DNA of 40,234 nt from NCBI GenBank assembly GCA_024641785.1, contig JAHECK010000012.1, positions 1 through 40,234 on the forward strand, read 5' to 3'. Below the pieces are notes generated by a model. It was not told where the DNA came from, ran no database searches, and was given only the letters and a program-made list of their open reading frames with translations. The position numbers were made by a program, and so were the translations under genes. The DNA is from Flavobacteriales bacterium. GTDB lineage: Bacteria; Bacteroidota; Bacteroidia; Flavobacteriales_D; JAHECK01. This document shows, piece after piece, positions 24,159-32,768 of the stretch (position 1 is the stretch's first letter; each line of letters starts with the position of its first letter).

Positions 24159-25442
24159 TCAGCTGTACTGTCGACCCAAATCTTTTTGGGCACTTGTAAA
24201 TTGATCAACGGATAGGGCAGAAGCAATTGAAATTTCACCGGCTAATGACAGAGCGACACAAATTTCAGCAAATTTTTTAGCTCCGTTTTCTCCAAAACAA
24301 TCGATCATTTGTAAAGCTTCCTTTTGCGTAGGGAAATTAGTTCCGCCACCAATTGTTCCTACCGTTAAGGAAGGAAGAGTAAGTGCTACATAGAGATCAC
24401 CTTCATCGGTCAGTTCCATCCGCGTTAGACCAACAGAAGCCTCCGAAATACTCGCAACATCTTGTCCACAAGCAATAAATAATGCGGTTAATCCATTTGC
24501 AATATGACCTTGTGCACCTATGGCTCCTGATTGTATAGATGCCAGAGTAGAAGAGCGCCAATAGTAATACATTTTTTCCGGCTCTGTTTTTAGCACTCTT
24601 CGAATGACTTCTTTTTTCAAAACGATTTCTGAAGTCACTTTTTTACCACGGACATTGGAAAAAGACCTTGCACTTGCTTTTTTATCACCTGAAAAATTGC
24701 TTTCGATATACCATTCCTTTGGTTTTATAGGGAAATTGGCGAAAATGTAATTACAGATCGAAGAAGTACATACCGTTACCATATTCTGTCCCGATGAATC
24801 GCCGGTAGAATATTCGAAAGTGAGAATGACACTATTACCTTCAAAATTAGTTTTCATATCGAGAAGCTTGGCATATCCACTCACTTGTGAAACGATTTTT
24901 TTGAAATGCTCAATATGCTTGTCAACCCATACAACAAAAATTCCGACTGTAAATATATTTTCGAATTTGAATAGGGGACTTCGCTGAAATAATTCAGTTA
25001 GACACAAGCTTGTAATTCCGCCACTTAATAAGCAGGCCTTCATACCTCGATTATAAGATGCGATCAAAGCCCCCTCCGTAGTTGCCATAGGAGTATAAAA
25101 TAAGCCATTTGCAAATGCTCCATTGATCAAAAGTGGACCGGCAATGCCAATCGGTATTTGAGCCATTCCGATGTAATTTTCGATATGCCCTTTAAGTGAA
25201 CGATAATCGTTGAATTTTTTGTCTCCTCGAATATGAGTCAAGGATTTTTGAAGATGATTTTCTAAAGAGACGATTCGATGTTTAATTCCCTCATCGGTAT
25301 AGGAGTTTTCAAAGCGAAGTATTTTTAATTTTTTAATTTCCTTTTCAGTTCTGGGAGATAATTGTTCCGAAAAATATTCGATCGGCTTACTTTTTTCTAT
25401 TTCTTTAATAAGATTTCTAACATTAATACTTGAAGTGGTCAT
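24159..25442 (-). CDS. hydroxymethylglutaryl-CoA reductase-like protein with His-to-Gln at the catalytic position
   Basis: 427 residues. It has the class I-like blocks IGMAQIPIGIAGPL, TTEG (E123), GDSSGQNMV, SGDKKAS (K254), GQD (D328) and GTIGGGT. HMG-CoA reductase makes mevalonate for isoprenoids. The Glu, Lys and Asp of the active site are present. In known enzymes a histidine near the end (the SAH of archaeal SSAHAELGR-like ends, or KSH in animals) protonates the CoA thiolate. Here the aligned segment is TSAQKDLGR, with Gln at residue 419 (codon CAA at 24186-24188). GDSSGQNM also differs from the usual GDAMGMNM. A TTG-N20-TATTTTTA box (25462-25492, minus strand) may be its promoter. The fold is sure; full activity is not. 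Confidence 0.85.
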   Translation of the reverse strand: MTTSSINVRNLIKEIEKSKPIEYFSEQLSPRTEKEIKKLKILRFENSYTDEGIKHRIVSLENHLQKSLTHIRGDKKFNDYRSLKGHIENYIGMAQIPIGIAGPLLINGAFANGLFYTPMATTEGALIASYNRGMKACLLSGGITSLCLTELFQRSPLFKFENIFTVGIFVVWVDKHIEHFKKIVSQVSGYAKLLDMKTNFEGNSVILTFEYSTGDSSGQNMVTVCTSSICNYIFANFPIKPKEWYIESNFSGDKKASARSFSNVRGKKVTSEIVLKKEVIRRVLKTEPEKMYYYWRSSTLASIQSGAIGAQGHIANGLTALFIACGQDVASISEASVGLTRMELTDEGDLYVALTLPSLTVGTIGGGTNFPTQKEALQMIDCFGENGAKKFAEICVALSLAGEISIASALSVDQFTSAQKDLGRQYS

Positions 25443-25588
25443 GGGCTTTAAACTTTATTAGTAAAAATAAGGAGCTAAGGAGCCATAATCAATCAGTGAT
25501 TTCACGTATGTTTCTAAAATAGATTTTAACAAATGATGAGGCTTTTAGCTATAGAGTTTTAATTTAGCAGCTCTTATTTTGAAAAATT

Positions 25589-26389
25589 ATGATACAAATA
25601 CAGGATAAAATTATTTGGATTACCGGGGCTTCTTCAGGAATTGGAGAAGAGATGGCGTATCAGCTAGCAGATAGAGGGGCCAAATTGATATTATCTTCTC
25701 GGAGAAAAGAGGAATTAGAACGAGTAAAAAAGGCATGCAAAGGAATGTATGCCGATCAAATAAAAATAGTCATACTCGATCTATCCGACGCTGATTCTTT
25801 GGCTCAAAAGGCAGATGAAGCGTTATCCCAGTACGGCTATATCGATATTTTAATCAATAATGGGGGTATTTCCCAACGCGCTACAGTACTTGATACCAAT
25901 ATGGAAGTCTATCGCAAAATAATGGAGGTCGATTTTTTCGCTCCTATTCAATTATCGAAATTGGTTTTGCCTAGTATGATAAAAAGGAAATTTGGTCAGC
26001 ATGTAGTGATAACAAGTGCTACAGGTATCATTAGTACTCCTTTGAGATCTGCTTATGCCGCAGCAAAACATGCATTACATGGTTTTTACGACGCATTGCA
26101 TGCAGAAGTATATGATGATAATATTCAGGTTACTTTAATTTGTCCGGGCTTTATTAATACAAATGTTTCATATAATGCTCTTACAGGCAGTGGCCAAGCA
26201 CAAGGGAAGCATGATAAAGAAATTAGTAAAGGTTTAAGTCCACAAAAAGCAGCAAATAAGATCGTTAAAGCGATCGAATTGAGAAAAGAGGAAGTCTATT
26301 TTGGAGGAATGAAGGAAATGACCGCTATTCGACTAAAACGATTTTTTCCGTCCCTTTTCGCAAAGGCGCTCAGAAAGCAGTCGGATTAG
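25589..26389 (+). CDS. short-chain dehydrogenase/reductase (SDR)
   Basis: 266 residues, a classical SDR. The cofactor motif TGASSGIG is at 12-19 and NNGG near 90-93. The catalytic triad is S143 (VITSATG), Y156 and K160 (YAAAK). SRRKEE after the second strand, with arginines, suggests NADPH. The overall look (GISQRATVLDTNMEVYRKIM, PLRSAY) resembles the DHRS7-like group found widely in Bacteroidota. The substrate is unknown. It is divergent from HMG-CoA reductase and seems monocistronic. Confidence 0.88.
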   Translation: MIQIQDKIIWITGASSGIGEEMAYQLADRGAKLILSSRRKEELERVKKACKGMYADQIKIVILDLSDADSLAQKADEALSQYGYIDILINNGGISQRATVLDTNMEVYRKIMEVDFFAPIQLSKLVLPSMIKRKFGQHVVITSATGIISTPLRSAYAAAKHALHGFYDALHAEVYDDNIQVTLICPGFINTNVSYNALTGSGQAQGKHDKEISKGLSPQKAANKIVKAIELRKEEVYFGGMKEMTAIRLKRFFPSLFAKALRKQSD

Positions 26390-26408
26390 TATATTTAAAA
26401 GCTATAAA

Positions 26409-26456
26409 TGCTCAGAGTCCTTTGATCCTCCTCAGTGTCATGGCGATTAAAAAAAG
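26409..26456. repeat. possible remnant of a widespread CTCNGTGTC-type dispersed repeat
   Basis: In the gap after the SDR gene, a block richer in G+C than its surroundings reads as repeats of TCAGAGTCC, TCCTCAGTGTC and a closing GGCGATTAAAAAAAG. This resembles, from memory, a repeat seen between genes in many bacteria (TCTGTGTCCTCTGTGGTTAAAA-like). Only one worn copy is present here. Confidence 0.35.
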
Positions 26457-26514
26457 AAACATATAAGCATAACTTTATGAGAACAGAGTGGGAGAAGAGT
26501 AAGAGTAAAAAACA

Positions 26515-26544
26515 TTGATAGCCAAAAAAAAGATTTTAAATTTG
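26515..26544 (+). promoter_or_regulatory. Bacteroidota-type promoter of the polysaccharide operon
   Basis: TTG at 26515-26517, a 19-base spacer, and TAAATTTG at 26537-26544 match the consensus exactly. The start codon follows at 26564. The next three genes overlap or nearly touch, so this promoter probably drives all four. Confidence 0.7.
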
Positions 26545-26563
26545 CAGCCAATTTATAGCACTT

Positions 26564-27079
26564 ATGATTAATAGAATACTTAAAATAGTTCTTGCCTCAA
26601 TACTATTTATTTACACCATTTATCAATTTTATTTAGGGCATATTGCTAATGGAATAGGACTTATTTTTATTATTGGATTTATTATTCTTTTAATTTTCAG
26701 AAACGAGCATATCATATTGGCTTTTTGGTTTTTAAGAAAAAATCAATTAGCAAAAGCAGGTAAGGCACTATCAAGAGTAAAGCACCCTGATCAATTACTC
26801 AAAAAACAAGAAGCCTATTATTATTACCTCACAGGATTGATTGAAAGTCAATTACAGGGTATAGGTAAAGCAGAAAAGTACTTTAAAAAGGCCTTATCTA
26901 TCGGTTTAAGAATGAACCAGGATAAAGCGGTTGCTAAATTGAATCTTGCTGCAATAGCAATGTACAAGAGACGTAAGCGAGAAGCAACAATGTTATTGTC
27001 TGAAGCAAAAAAATTAGACAAGCATAACATGCTTGCTGATCAGATCAAACAAATTCAGCAACAATTGAAAAAAGTCTAG
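26564..27079 (+). CDS. membrane protein with TPR-like tail, first gene of the polysaccharide operon
   Basis: 171 residues of unknown function. Two closely spaced transmembrane segments (about residues 5-22 and 25-45) form a hairpin. The rest is helical, with pairs resembling tetratricopeptide repeats: YYYYLTGLIESQLQGIGKAEKYFKKAL near 85-110 (ends given approximately), then VAKLNLAAIAMYKRRKREA. The TPR part should face the cytoplasm if both termini do. It ends 9 bases before the glycosyltransferase, so it may organise or regulate the polysaccharide enzymes. That is inferred from context only. Confidence 0.7.
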   Translation: MINRILKIVLASILFIYTIYQFYLGHIANGIGLIFIIGFIILLIFRNEHIILAFWFLRKNQLAKAGKALSRVKHPDQLLKKQEAYYYYLTGLIESQLQGIGKAEKYFKKALSIGLRMNQDKAVAKLNLAAIAMYKRRKREATMLLSEAKKLDKHNMLADQIKQIQQQLKKV

Positions 27080-27088
27080 AAGTAGGAT

Positions 27089-28183
27089 ATGAAGATCGGC
27101 ATCCTGGGTACACGCGGAATTCCTAATCAGTATGGGGGATTTGAGCAGTTTGCCCAGTATCTATCATTATATCTTGTTAATAAAGGTCATGAAGTCTGGG
27201 TTTATAATTCTCATAGACACGAATACAAAGAAGCCACATACGAAGGAGTAAAATTGATCCATTGTTTTGATCCTGAATCTAAAATAGGAACCATCGGTCA
27301 GTTTATCTACGACTTCAATTGCATTAGGGATGCTCGAAGCCGTGATTTCGATATTCTTTTACAATTAGGCTATACTTCAAGTTCGGTTTGGGCAAAATTA
27401 CTCCCCGCTAAACAAATTATTGTCAGCAATATGGACGGATTGGAGTGGAAGCGAAGCAAATTTAACAAGCATGTTCAATCTTTTTTGAAAAAAGCTGAAA
27501 GCTGGGCTGTTCGTTCTAGTGATTATCTGGTAGCCGATTCTAAAGGAATTCAATCCTACTTAAAAGAAAAGTATAAAGTAGTATCAAGCTACATTCCTTA
27601 TGGAGCTGAGCTATTTGAAAATCCCGATTCATCGATATTAAAAACTTTTGGCTTAGTCGAAGGTGATTATGATATGCTGATCGCTCGCTTGGAGCCTGAA
27701 AATTCCATTGAGATGATACTTGAAGGAAGGAGATCTTCTAAAACTAAACGAAAACTGATTATTATCGGGAATGATCAACGTGCTTTTGGCGTTTATTTGA
27801 AGAACAAATTCGAAGGAGTTATAGGGATTCATTTTTTAGGAGGAATCTATGATCAGAATATCCTAAATAATCTTCGTTATTACTCAAATCTTTATTTTCA
27901 TGGTCACCAAGTAGGAGGAACGAATCCTTCACTACTCGAAGCAATGGGCTCAGGAGCATTGATCGCAGCCCATCGAAATGAGTTTAATAGGGCCATATTA
28001 AAAGAAAATGGATTTTATTTTCAAAACCCGAAGGATATAGCGGACTTGATGGATTTTGCGGTAAAAAGTGATAATTTGATCAGAATAAATTCAAATACAC
28101 AAGCAATAAAAGAAGAATTCACCTGGGAAAAGATCAATTCATCGTACGAGACTTTATTTTTAAATGCGCTAAAGAATAAGTGA
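27089..28183 (+). CDS. glycosyltransferase with DUF1972 N-terminal domain
   Basis: 364 residues. The N-terminus GILGTRGIPNQYGGFEQF is the hallmark of DUF1972 glycosyltransferases of the GT4 type, many annotated as rhamnosyltransferases. The C-terminal half has LIARLEPENSIE and, near residue 285, GTNPSLLEAMGSGA, the GT4 nucleotide-sugar binding region. Where GT4 enzymes usually have an E-X7-E motif, the second half here is LLEAMGSG. It adds a sugar to a lipid-linked intermediate on the cytoplasmic side; the sugar is not readable. It overlaps the next gene by 4 bases. Confidence 0.9.
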   Translation: MKIGILGTRGIPNQYGGFEQFAQYLSLYLVNKGHEVWVYNSHRHEYKEATYEGVKLIHCFDPESKIGTIGQFIYDFNCIRDARSRDFDILLQLGYTSSSVWAKLLPAKQIIVSNMDGLEWKRSKFNKHVQSFLKKAESWAVRSSDYLVADSKGIQSYLKEKYKVVSSYIPYGAELFENPDSSILKTFGLVEGDYDMLIARLEPENSIEMILEGRRSSKTKRKLIIIGNDQRAFGVYLKNKFEGVIGIHFLGGIYDQNILNNLRYYSNLYFHGHQVGGTNPSLLEAMGSGALIAAHRNEFNRAILKENGFYFQNPKDIADLMDFAVKSDNLIRINSNTQAIKEEFTWEKINSSYETLFLNALKNK

Positions 28184-29472
28184 AAAGACTAGCTAACATA
28201 TTAGGATATGGTTCGGACCACAAAAGCAATGCAATGCTTTTTTCTATGCAACTTGTTGTGGCTTCCTTTCCCTTGGTAGAGCATATTAATTCATGGGCTA
28301 TAATAATTATGACCCTTGTATTCTTTTTTACAGTAAATAGATCAAATTTTTCTTTTGATTTTAAAAATCGAAAAATCGCTATCTATTTCATTTTATATTT
28401 TGTGATTTTATTGATTGGTCTTAGTTATACTGCTAATAAAATCATAGGATTGAATGATCTGATCTTGAAATTGAGTTTCATTATTTTCCCTTTTACCTTA
28501 TTATTTAATAAACGGATAGACCAGCATTTTTTGCGAGGAGTGGTCAGAGTATTCTATTACACACTATTTTTCGTTTCGATCTTTATTTTATTTGGAGCAT
28601 GGATAAATATGCAAAATGCAGGAGAGATCGATCTTCCAGAAGCATTATCCTACTTTACTTATGAAAAATTAGCGGGCAATCTTGGAATTCAGCCAATATA
28701 CCTTTCGATGTATATGGTGTTTTCTTTTTTTGCAGTCATTTGGGACTTTTTTATTGATCCTAAGATTGGTTTAACGAAGTCTGGAAAATGGATGGCGCGT
28801 ATCTGGGCCTTTCATTTCTATATGATGGTGATCTTACTTTCATCAAGAATGGAATTGTTAGTTCTTTTATTTATTTCCTTCCTGGGTTTAGCTTATTATC
28901 AAGGGAAAGTCTTAAAACACTGGACTTCCGCTATTTTTAAGATCTTAGTTTTAGGGAGTGCTACCATTTTTTTACTCGGATTATTTCCTGTTAACAAAGC
29001 ACGTTATGAAGAGATGGTGGATATGAAAAAGGACTATACCCAAACGCAATGGGGAGGAAGATCCATCCGAGTGCATAAATGGTTAAATACACTTGAATTA
29101 ATATCCGAGCATCCTATTTTGGGGACTGGAGTAGGAGATATGCAGGAAGAGCTTCAAGCGGTTTACAAAAGAAATCATTTTGATCTGGCTTATAACTATC
29201 GTTTCAATCCTCATAATCAATATTTACAAACCTGGGCTGCAACCGGTATTCTAGGACTCTTATGCCTATTGGGCATTTTTTTCCTATCCTTTAAATATGC
29301 TATTGATAGCAAAAACGCCCTCTATATGGCGCTGGTTTTATTGCTTTTTCTTTCAATGATTTCCGAGTCGATGTTGGAAAGACAAAAAGGACTCGTGTTT
29401 TTCAGCTTTTTCTTACTATTTTTCGGAGGCTATTATTTTAATCATAAAGAACGTACGCCTCTTCCAAAATAA
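28180..29472 (+). CDS. O-antigen ligase/polymerase family membrane protein
   Basis: 430 residues with about ten to twelve membrane helices. The large periplasmic loop contains the Wzy_C-type segment TQWGGRSIRVHKW, followed by HPILGTGVGD and the conserved FNPHNQYLQTWAATGILG. These are the features of O-antigen ligase/polymerase proteins (WaaL/Wzy). Whether it polymerises repeat units or ligates a glycan cannot be decided. The start is GTG at 28180, sharing GTGA with the previous stop; an ATG 18 codons later is the alternative. It ends in TAATG with the next gene. Confidence 0.87.
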   Translation: MKRLANILGYGSDHKSNAMLFSMQLVVASFPLVEHINSWAIIIMTLVFFFTVNRSNFSFDFKNRKIAIYFILYFVILLIGLSYTANKIIGLNDLILKLSFIIFPFTLLFNKRIDQHFLRGVVRVFYYTLFFVSIFILFGAWINMQNAGEIDLPEALSYFTYEKLAGNLGIQPIYLSMYMVFSFFAVIWDFFIDPKIGLTKSGKWMARIWAFHFYMMVILLSSRMELLVLLFISFLGLAYYQGKVLKHWTSAIFKILVLGSATIFLLGLFPVNKARYEEMVDMKKDYTQTQWGGRSIRVHKWLNTLELISEHPILGTGVGDMQEELQAVYKRNHFDLAYNYRFNPHNQYLQTWAATGILGLLCLLGIFFLSFKYAIDSKNALYMALVLLLFLSMISESMLERQKGLVFFSFFLLFFGGYYFNHKERTPLPK

Positions 29473-30836
29473 TGGAAAATAATTTTTATACTCGTCTGCA
29501 GCTTTTACGTAAATCGGGAGATTATATTATTATAAACTTATCCTTCTTTATTGCCTATTTTTTAAAATTTGGAAGCGATTTCAGCATTTTTACCAGCAAT
29601 AATTACCTTTCATTTTTATTATTCTTCAATTTAGCCTGGGTTATTGCAACTTCAGTTCTTAATACTTATACCAATTCACAAGCGAATGTATCAACCTTAA
29701 GAACCCTAGATATTCTTTTCCGAGTGGTGTTTCTTCATTTGTTATTGGTAGTGGCGTTTAACGGTGTTATTAAAACCTATTTTTCTCGACTATTCATCCT
29801 TTATTCCTACATCTCTTTTATTTCTTTGATGCTTATTTGGAGATATATTTCTTTATGGATCCTAGTAAAAAGAGCACAACTTAGCGGAAAGGTGAATAAG
29901 GTATTGTTAATTGGAGTGAGGATCCCAATCAGAGAAATTGAAGATTATTTTTCATTCTTTATTAGCAGAGGCTTGATGCAAATTGAAAAAATGCAATTGG
30001 ATCTTGATAGTGAGAACAGTTATAAAAAAGCGATTGCTAATATAAAAGCAATGGATTTTTCCGAAGTCTTTCTCAGTGTTTCCAATTTAGGTGAAAAATA
30101 CATTCTCGACATCATCGATTATTCTGATGAGAATTTAAAAAATGTTCATTTAGTTATTGATGAACCTTATTTAAATAGTAGGCATTTGAATTTTGCACGC
30201 TATGGACAAACGCCGGTAATTAATTTGAGCTTATCACCCCTCGATCAACTATCAAACCAGGTGATCAAGCGTGCTTTTGATATCCTTTTTTCACTTTTTG
30301 TTCTTGTGTTTATATTATCATGGTTATATCCATTGATCGCCATTTTGATAAAAATAAGTTCGAAAGGACCTGTTTTATTTAACCAGGAACGTACAGGTTT
30401 GAATAACGAGACTTTTATGTGTCATAAATTTCGCACGATGAAAGTAAATGAATTGGCAAATGAAATTCAATCGGGATCAGATGACCCAAGGATCACTAAG
30501 ATCGGGCGTTTTCTTCGTCGGACAAGCGTCGATGAATTACCACAGTTTTTTAATGTGATAAAAGGAGAGATGTCGGTTGTTGGTCCTCGTCCGCATATGC
30601 TAAAACATACCGATCAATATCGAAATGTGATCGGGAAATTCATGCTTCGGCATGCGATTAAACCCGGAATCACTGGACTGGCACAAGCAAAAGGATATAG
30701 GGGAGAGATTAAAAATTTAAAACTCCTTGAAGGAAGGGTGAAATATGATCGTTTTTATGTCGAGAACTGGTCGCTCAGTTTAGATCTGAAAATTATCTTT
30801 ATGACGATTCAAACACTATTTAAGAGCCATTTATAG
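29472..30836 (+). CDS. polyprenyl-phosphate sugar-1-phosphate transferase (WbaP/WcaJ type)
   Basis: 454 residues. Four N-terminal membrane helices, then a degenerate cytoplasmic CoA-binding-like middle part (VLLIGVRIP). A membrane hairpin (KRAFDILFSLFVLVF) leads to the catalytic domain. The catalytic domain has KGPVLFNQERTG, CHKFRTMK, RITKIGRFLRRTSVDELPQF and VGPRPHM, all conserved in this family. It starts a glycan by transferring a sugar phosphate to undecaprenyl phosphate. With the glycosyltransferase and ligase before it, this makes a minimal surface-polysaccharide module. No flippase (Wzx) or export (Wza/Wzc) genes are seen. Confidence 0.93.
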   Translation: MENNFYTRLQLLRKSGDYIIINLSFFIAYFLKFGSDFSIFTSNNYLSFLLFFNLAWVIATSVLNTYTNSQANVSTLRTLDILFRVVFLHLLLVVAFNGVIKTYFSRLFILYSYISFISLMLIWRYISLWILVKRAQLSGKVNKVLLIGVRIPIREIEDYFSFFISRGLMQIEKMQLDLDSENSYKKAIANIKAMDFSEVFLSVSNLGEKYILDIIDYSDENLKNVHLVIDEPYLNSRHLNFARYGQTPVINLSLSPLDQLSNQVIKRAFDILFSLFVLVFILSWLYPLIAILIKISSKGPVLFNQERTGLNNETFMCHKFRTMKVNELANEIQSGSDDPRITKIGRFLRRTSVDELPQFFNVIKGEMSVVGPRPHMLKHTDQYRNVIGKFMLRHAIKPGITGLAQAKGYRGEIKNLKLLEGRVKYDRFYVENWSLSLDLKIIFMTIQTLFKSHL

Positions 30837-30908
30837 TCATTAACTTATTTAAATCATTCAATACATGCTTGAATTGATGAGATGAATACATGACCAAATA
30901 AAAAAAAT

Positions 30909-32114
30909 ATGAGAGAAGCATATATCATCGACGGAATTAGAACTGCTATTGGAAATTTTGGAGGAACACTATCTGCTGTCAGAACGGATGACCTAGGAGC
31001 AATCGTTATAAAAGAATTAATGAATAGAAATCCTTCTGTTCCAAAAGAAGCGATCGATGATTTAATTTTTGGATGCGCTAATCAGGCAGGAGAGGATAAT
31101 AGAAATGTAGGACGTATGGCATTGCTTTTAGCAGGTTTACCATGGAGTGTTCCGGGAGAAACTGTAAATCGCTTATGCGCATCTGGTATGTCGGCTATTG
31201 TTCATGCTTATAGAGCCATTAAAGCAAATGAAGGAGACTTGTTTATAAGCGGAGGGGTTGAAAACATGACTCGTGGACCATGGGTAATTTCAAAAGCGAG
31301 CAGTCCTTTTGGTCGTGATTCAGAAATGCATGATTCAAGCTTTGGATGGCGATTTATTAATCCAAAAATGGAAGCACTTTATGGGACGGATGGAATGGGA
31401 AGTACCGCTGAAAATTTAGCTGAATTATATTCAATTAGTCGTGAAGATCAGGATGCATTTTCATTAAGCTCCCAGTTAAAGGCAGCAAAAGCACAGGCGA
31501 GTGGGCGTTTAGCAAAAGAAATAATTAGAGTTGAGATCCCGCAAAAACGAAAAGATCCAATTGTATTTGAAAAAGATGAGTTTGTTAAAGCAAATTCAAG
31601 TTTAGAGATATTAAATAATTTACGTCCTGCATTTCGGAAAAATGGAAGTGTAACGGCAGGAAATTCATCCGGACTAAATGATGGTTCAGCTGCCGTATTG
31701 ATCGCTTCTGGAGAAGCAGTGAAAAAGTATGACCTGAAACCATTAGCTCGTATAGTTTCCTCGGCTGTAGTCGGAGTAGAGCCAAAAATAATGGGAATTG
31801 GACCTGTTAACGCAAGTAAACTGGCTTTAAAGAGAGCAGGGATAACTTTAGAGGATATTGGAGTGATAGAGCTAAATGAGGCTTTCGCAGCTCAGAGTCT
31901 GGCCGTAATAAGAGAATTAGGACTTAAAGATAATGATCCTAGGATCAATATTAATGGCGGTGCTATTGCACTTGGTCATCCCTTAGGAATGTCGGGAGCC
32001 CGAATAAGTTATTCGGCAGCTTTGGAACTGCATGAACAGAATAAACACTACGCTCTAGCGACAATGTGCATTGGAGTAGGACAGGGCTATGCTATTATTC
32101 TTGAAAAAGTTTAA
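30909..32114 (+). CDS. acetyl-CoA acyltransferase (thiolase), PcaF/PaaJ-like
   Basis: 401 residues, a full-length thiolase. The nucleophile is C90 (VNRLCASGM), with H357 (ALGHPLG) and C387 (TMCIGVGQG) as the other catalytic residues. The stretch RGPWVISKASSPFGRD and the SSFGWRF loop resemble 3-oxoadipyl-CoA thiolases (PcaF/PaaJ) more than acetoacetyl-CoA thiolases. However, no phenylacetate or protocatechuate genes lie nearby, so the real substrate may be an ordinary 3-ketoacyl-CoA. It could also supply acetoacetyl-CoA to the mevalonate route. It stands alone, 72 bases after the polysaccharide operon. Confidence 0.9.
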   Translation: MREAYIIDGIRTAIGNFGGTLSAVRTDDLGAIVIKELMNRNPSVPKEAIDDLIFGCANQAGEDNRNVGRMALLLAGLPWSVPGETVNRLCASGMSAIVHAYRAIKANEGDLFISGGVENMTRGPWVISKASSPFGRDSEMHDSSFGWRFINPKMEALYGTDGMGSTAENLAELYSISREDQDAFSLSSQLKAAKAQASGRLAKEIIRVEIPQKRKDPIVFEKDEFVKANSSLEILNNLRPAFRKNGSVTAGNSSGLNDGSAAVLIASGEAVKKYDLKPLARIVSSAVVGVEPKIMGIGPVNASKLALKRAGITLEDIGVIELNEAFAAQSLAVIRELGLKDNDPRININGGAIALGHPLGMSGARISYSAALELHEQNKHYALATMCIGVGQGYAIILEKV

Positions 32115-32350
32115 AATACAATTTTGCTTAAATGGAAATGCTCCTATTTAGGGGAAGAGATAGTTTTATTTAGAATTCAGGAAAGGTAATATTTTAACGA
32201 CGAATCAAATTATTATATCGATTAAAATTTAATAGTCTTCTATTAATGCTATAATATTTTAATGATTTATTTTTATTATTGGTGAAATTGAATAAGTTTG
32301 TGTGTACTAATTTTAATGTTATAATTAGTAATATTTTGGCCTAACCAACC

Positions 32351-32761
32351 ATGAACATAGGAATCACTAAAGTATTTACGGCAATTTTTTGTTGTTTGGT
32401 TATTGCATCCTCATGCAATAAGAACGATGAGCCAAATCCATTGCCTAACGGTGATGTCGAGGTTTCTTTGGAGAAAGACGTTCAGCCGATTTTTAATCAA
32501 AACTGTATCATGTGTCATCCTGCTAATGGTGATATGTCATTGATTCAAGGAGAAGCTTATTCGAATTTGGTCAATTTTATGTCTCCTAATTATAATAAGG
32601 TACGCGTTTCTCCTTTTTATGCCGATAGTTCAGTGATCTGCTTTAAATTACATGGAATAGAGGGCTATGGTTTGCAAATGCCATTAAATGGTATTCCGCT
32701 TGAAGATTCGGAAATAAAAATCATCGAAGACTGGATCGGTCAAGGAGCTTTAAATAATTAA
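32351..32761 (+). CDS. lipoprotein with a cytochrome c-like haem site
   Basis: 136 residues. A lipoprotein signal ends IASSC, with C22 as the lipidated residue. One haem-binding site, CIMCH, lies at 52-56, in the setting VQPIFNQNCIMCHPA that is common in bacteroidetal and planctomycetal cytochrome-like domains. A later GLQMPLNG may provide the axial Met, and the closing EIKIIEDWIGQGA is the terminal helix. It would sit on a membrane facing the periplasm or outside. No oxidase or sugar dehydrogenase partner is adjacent. Confidence 0.85.
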   Translation: MNIGITKVFTAIFCCLVIASSCNKNDEPNPLPNGDVEVSLEKDVQPIFNQNCIMCHPANGDMSLIQGEAYSNLVNFMSPNYNKVRVSPFYADSSVICFKLHGIEGYGLQMPLNGIPLEDSEIKIIEDWIGQGALNN

Positions 32762-32768
32762 TTCAGAG

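Noticed and set aside
30909-32114. Part of a phenylacetate or protocatechuate degradation cluster
   Set aside because: The thiolase resembles PcaF/PaaJ, but none of the other pathway genes are adjacent.
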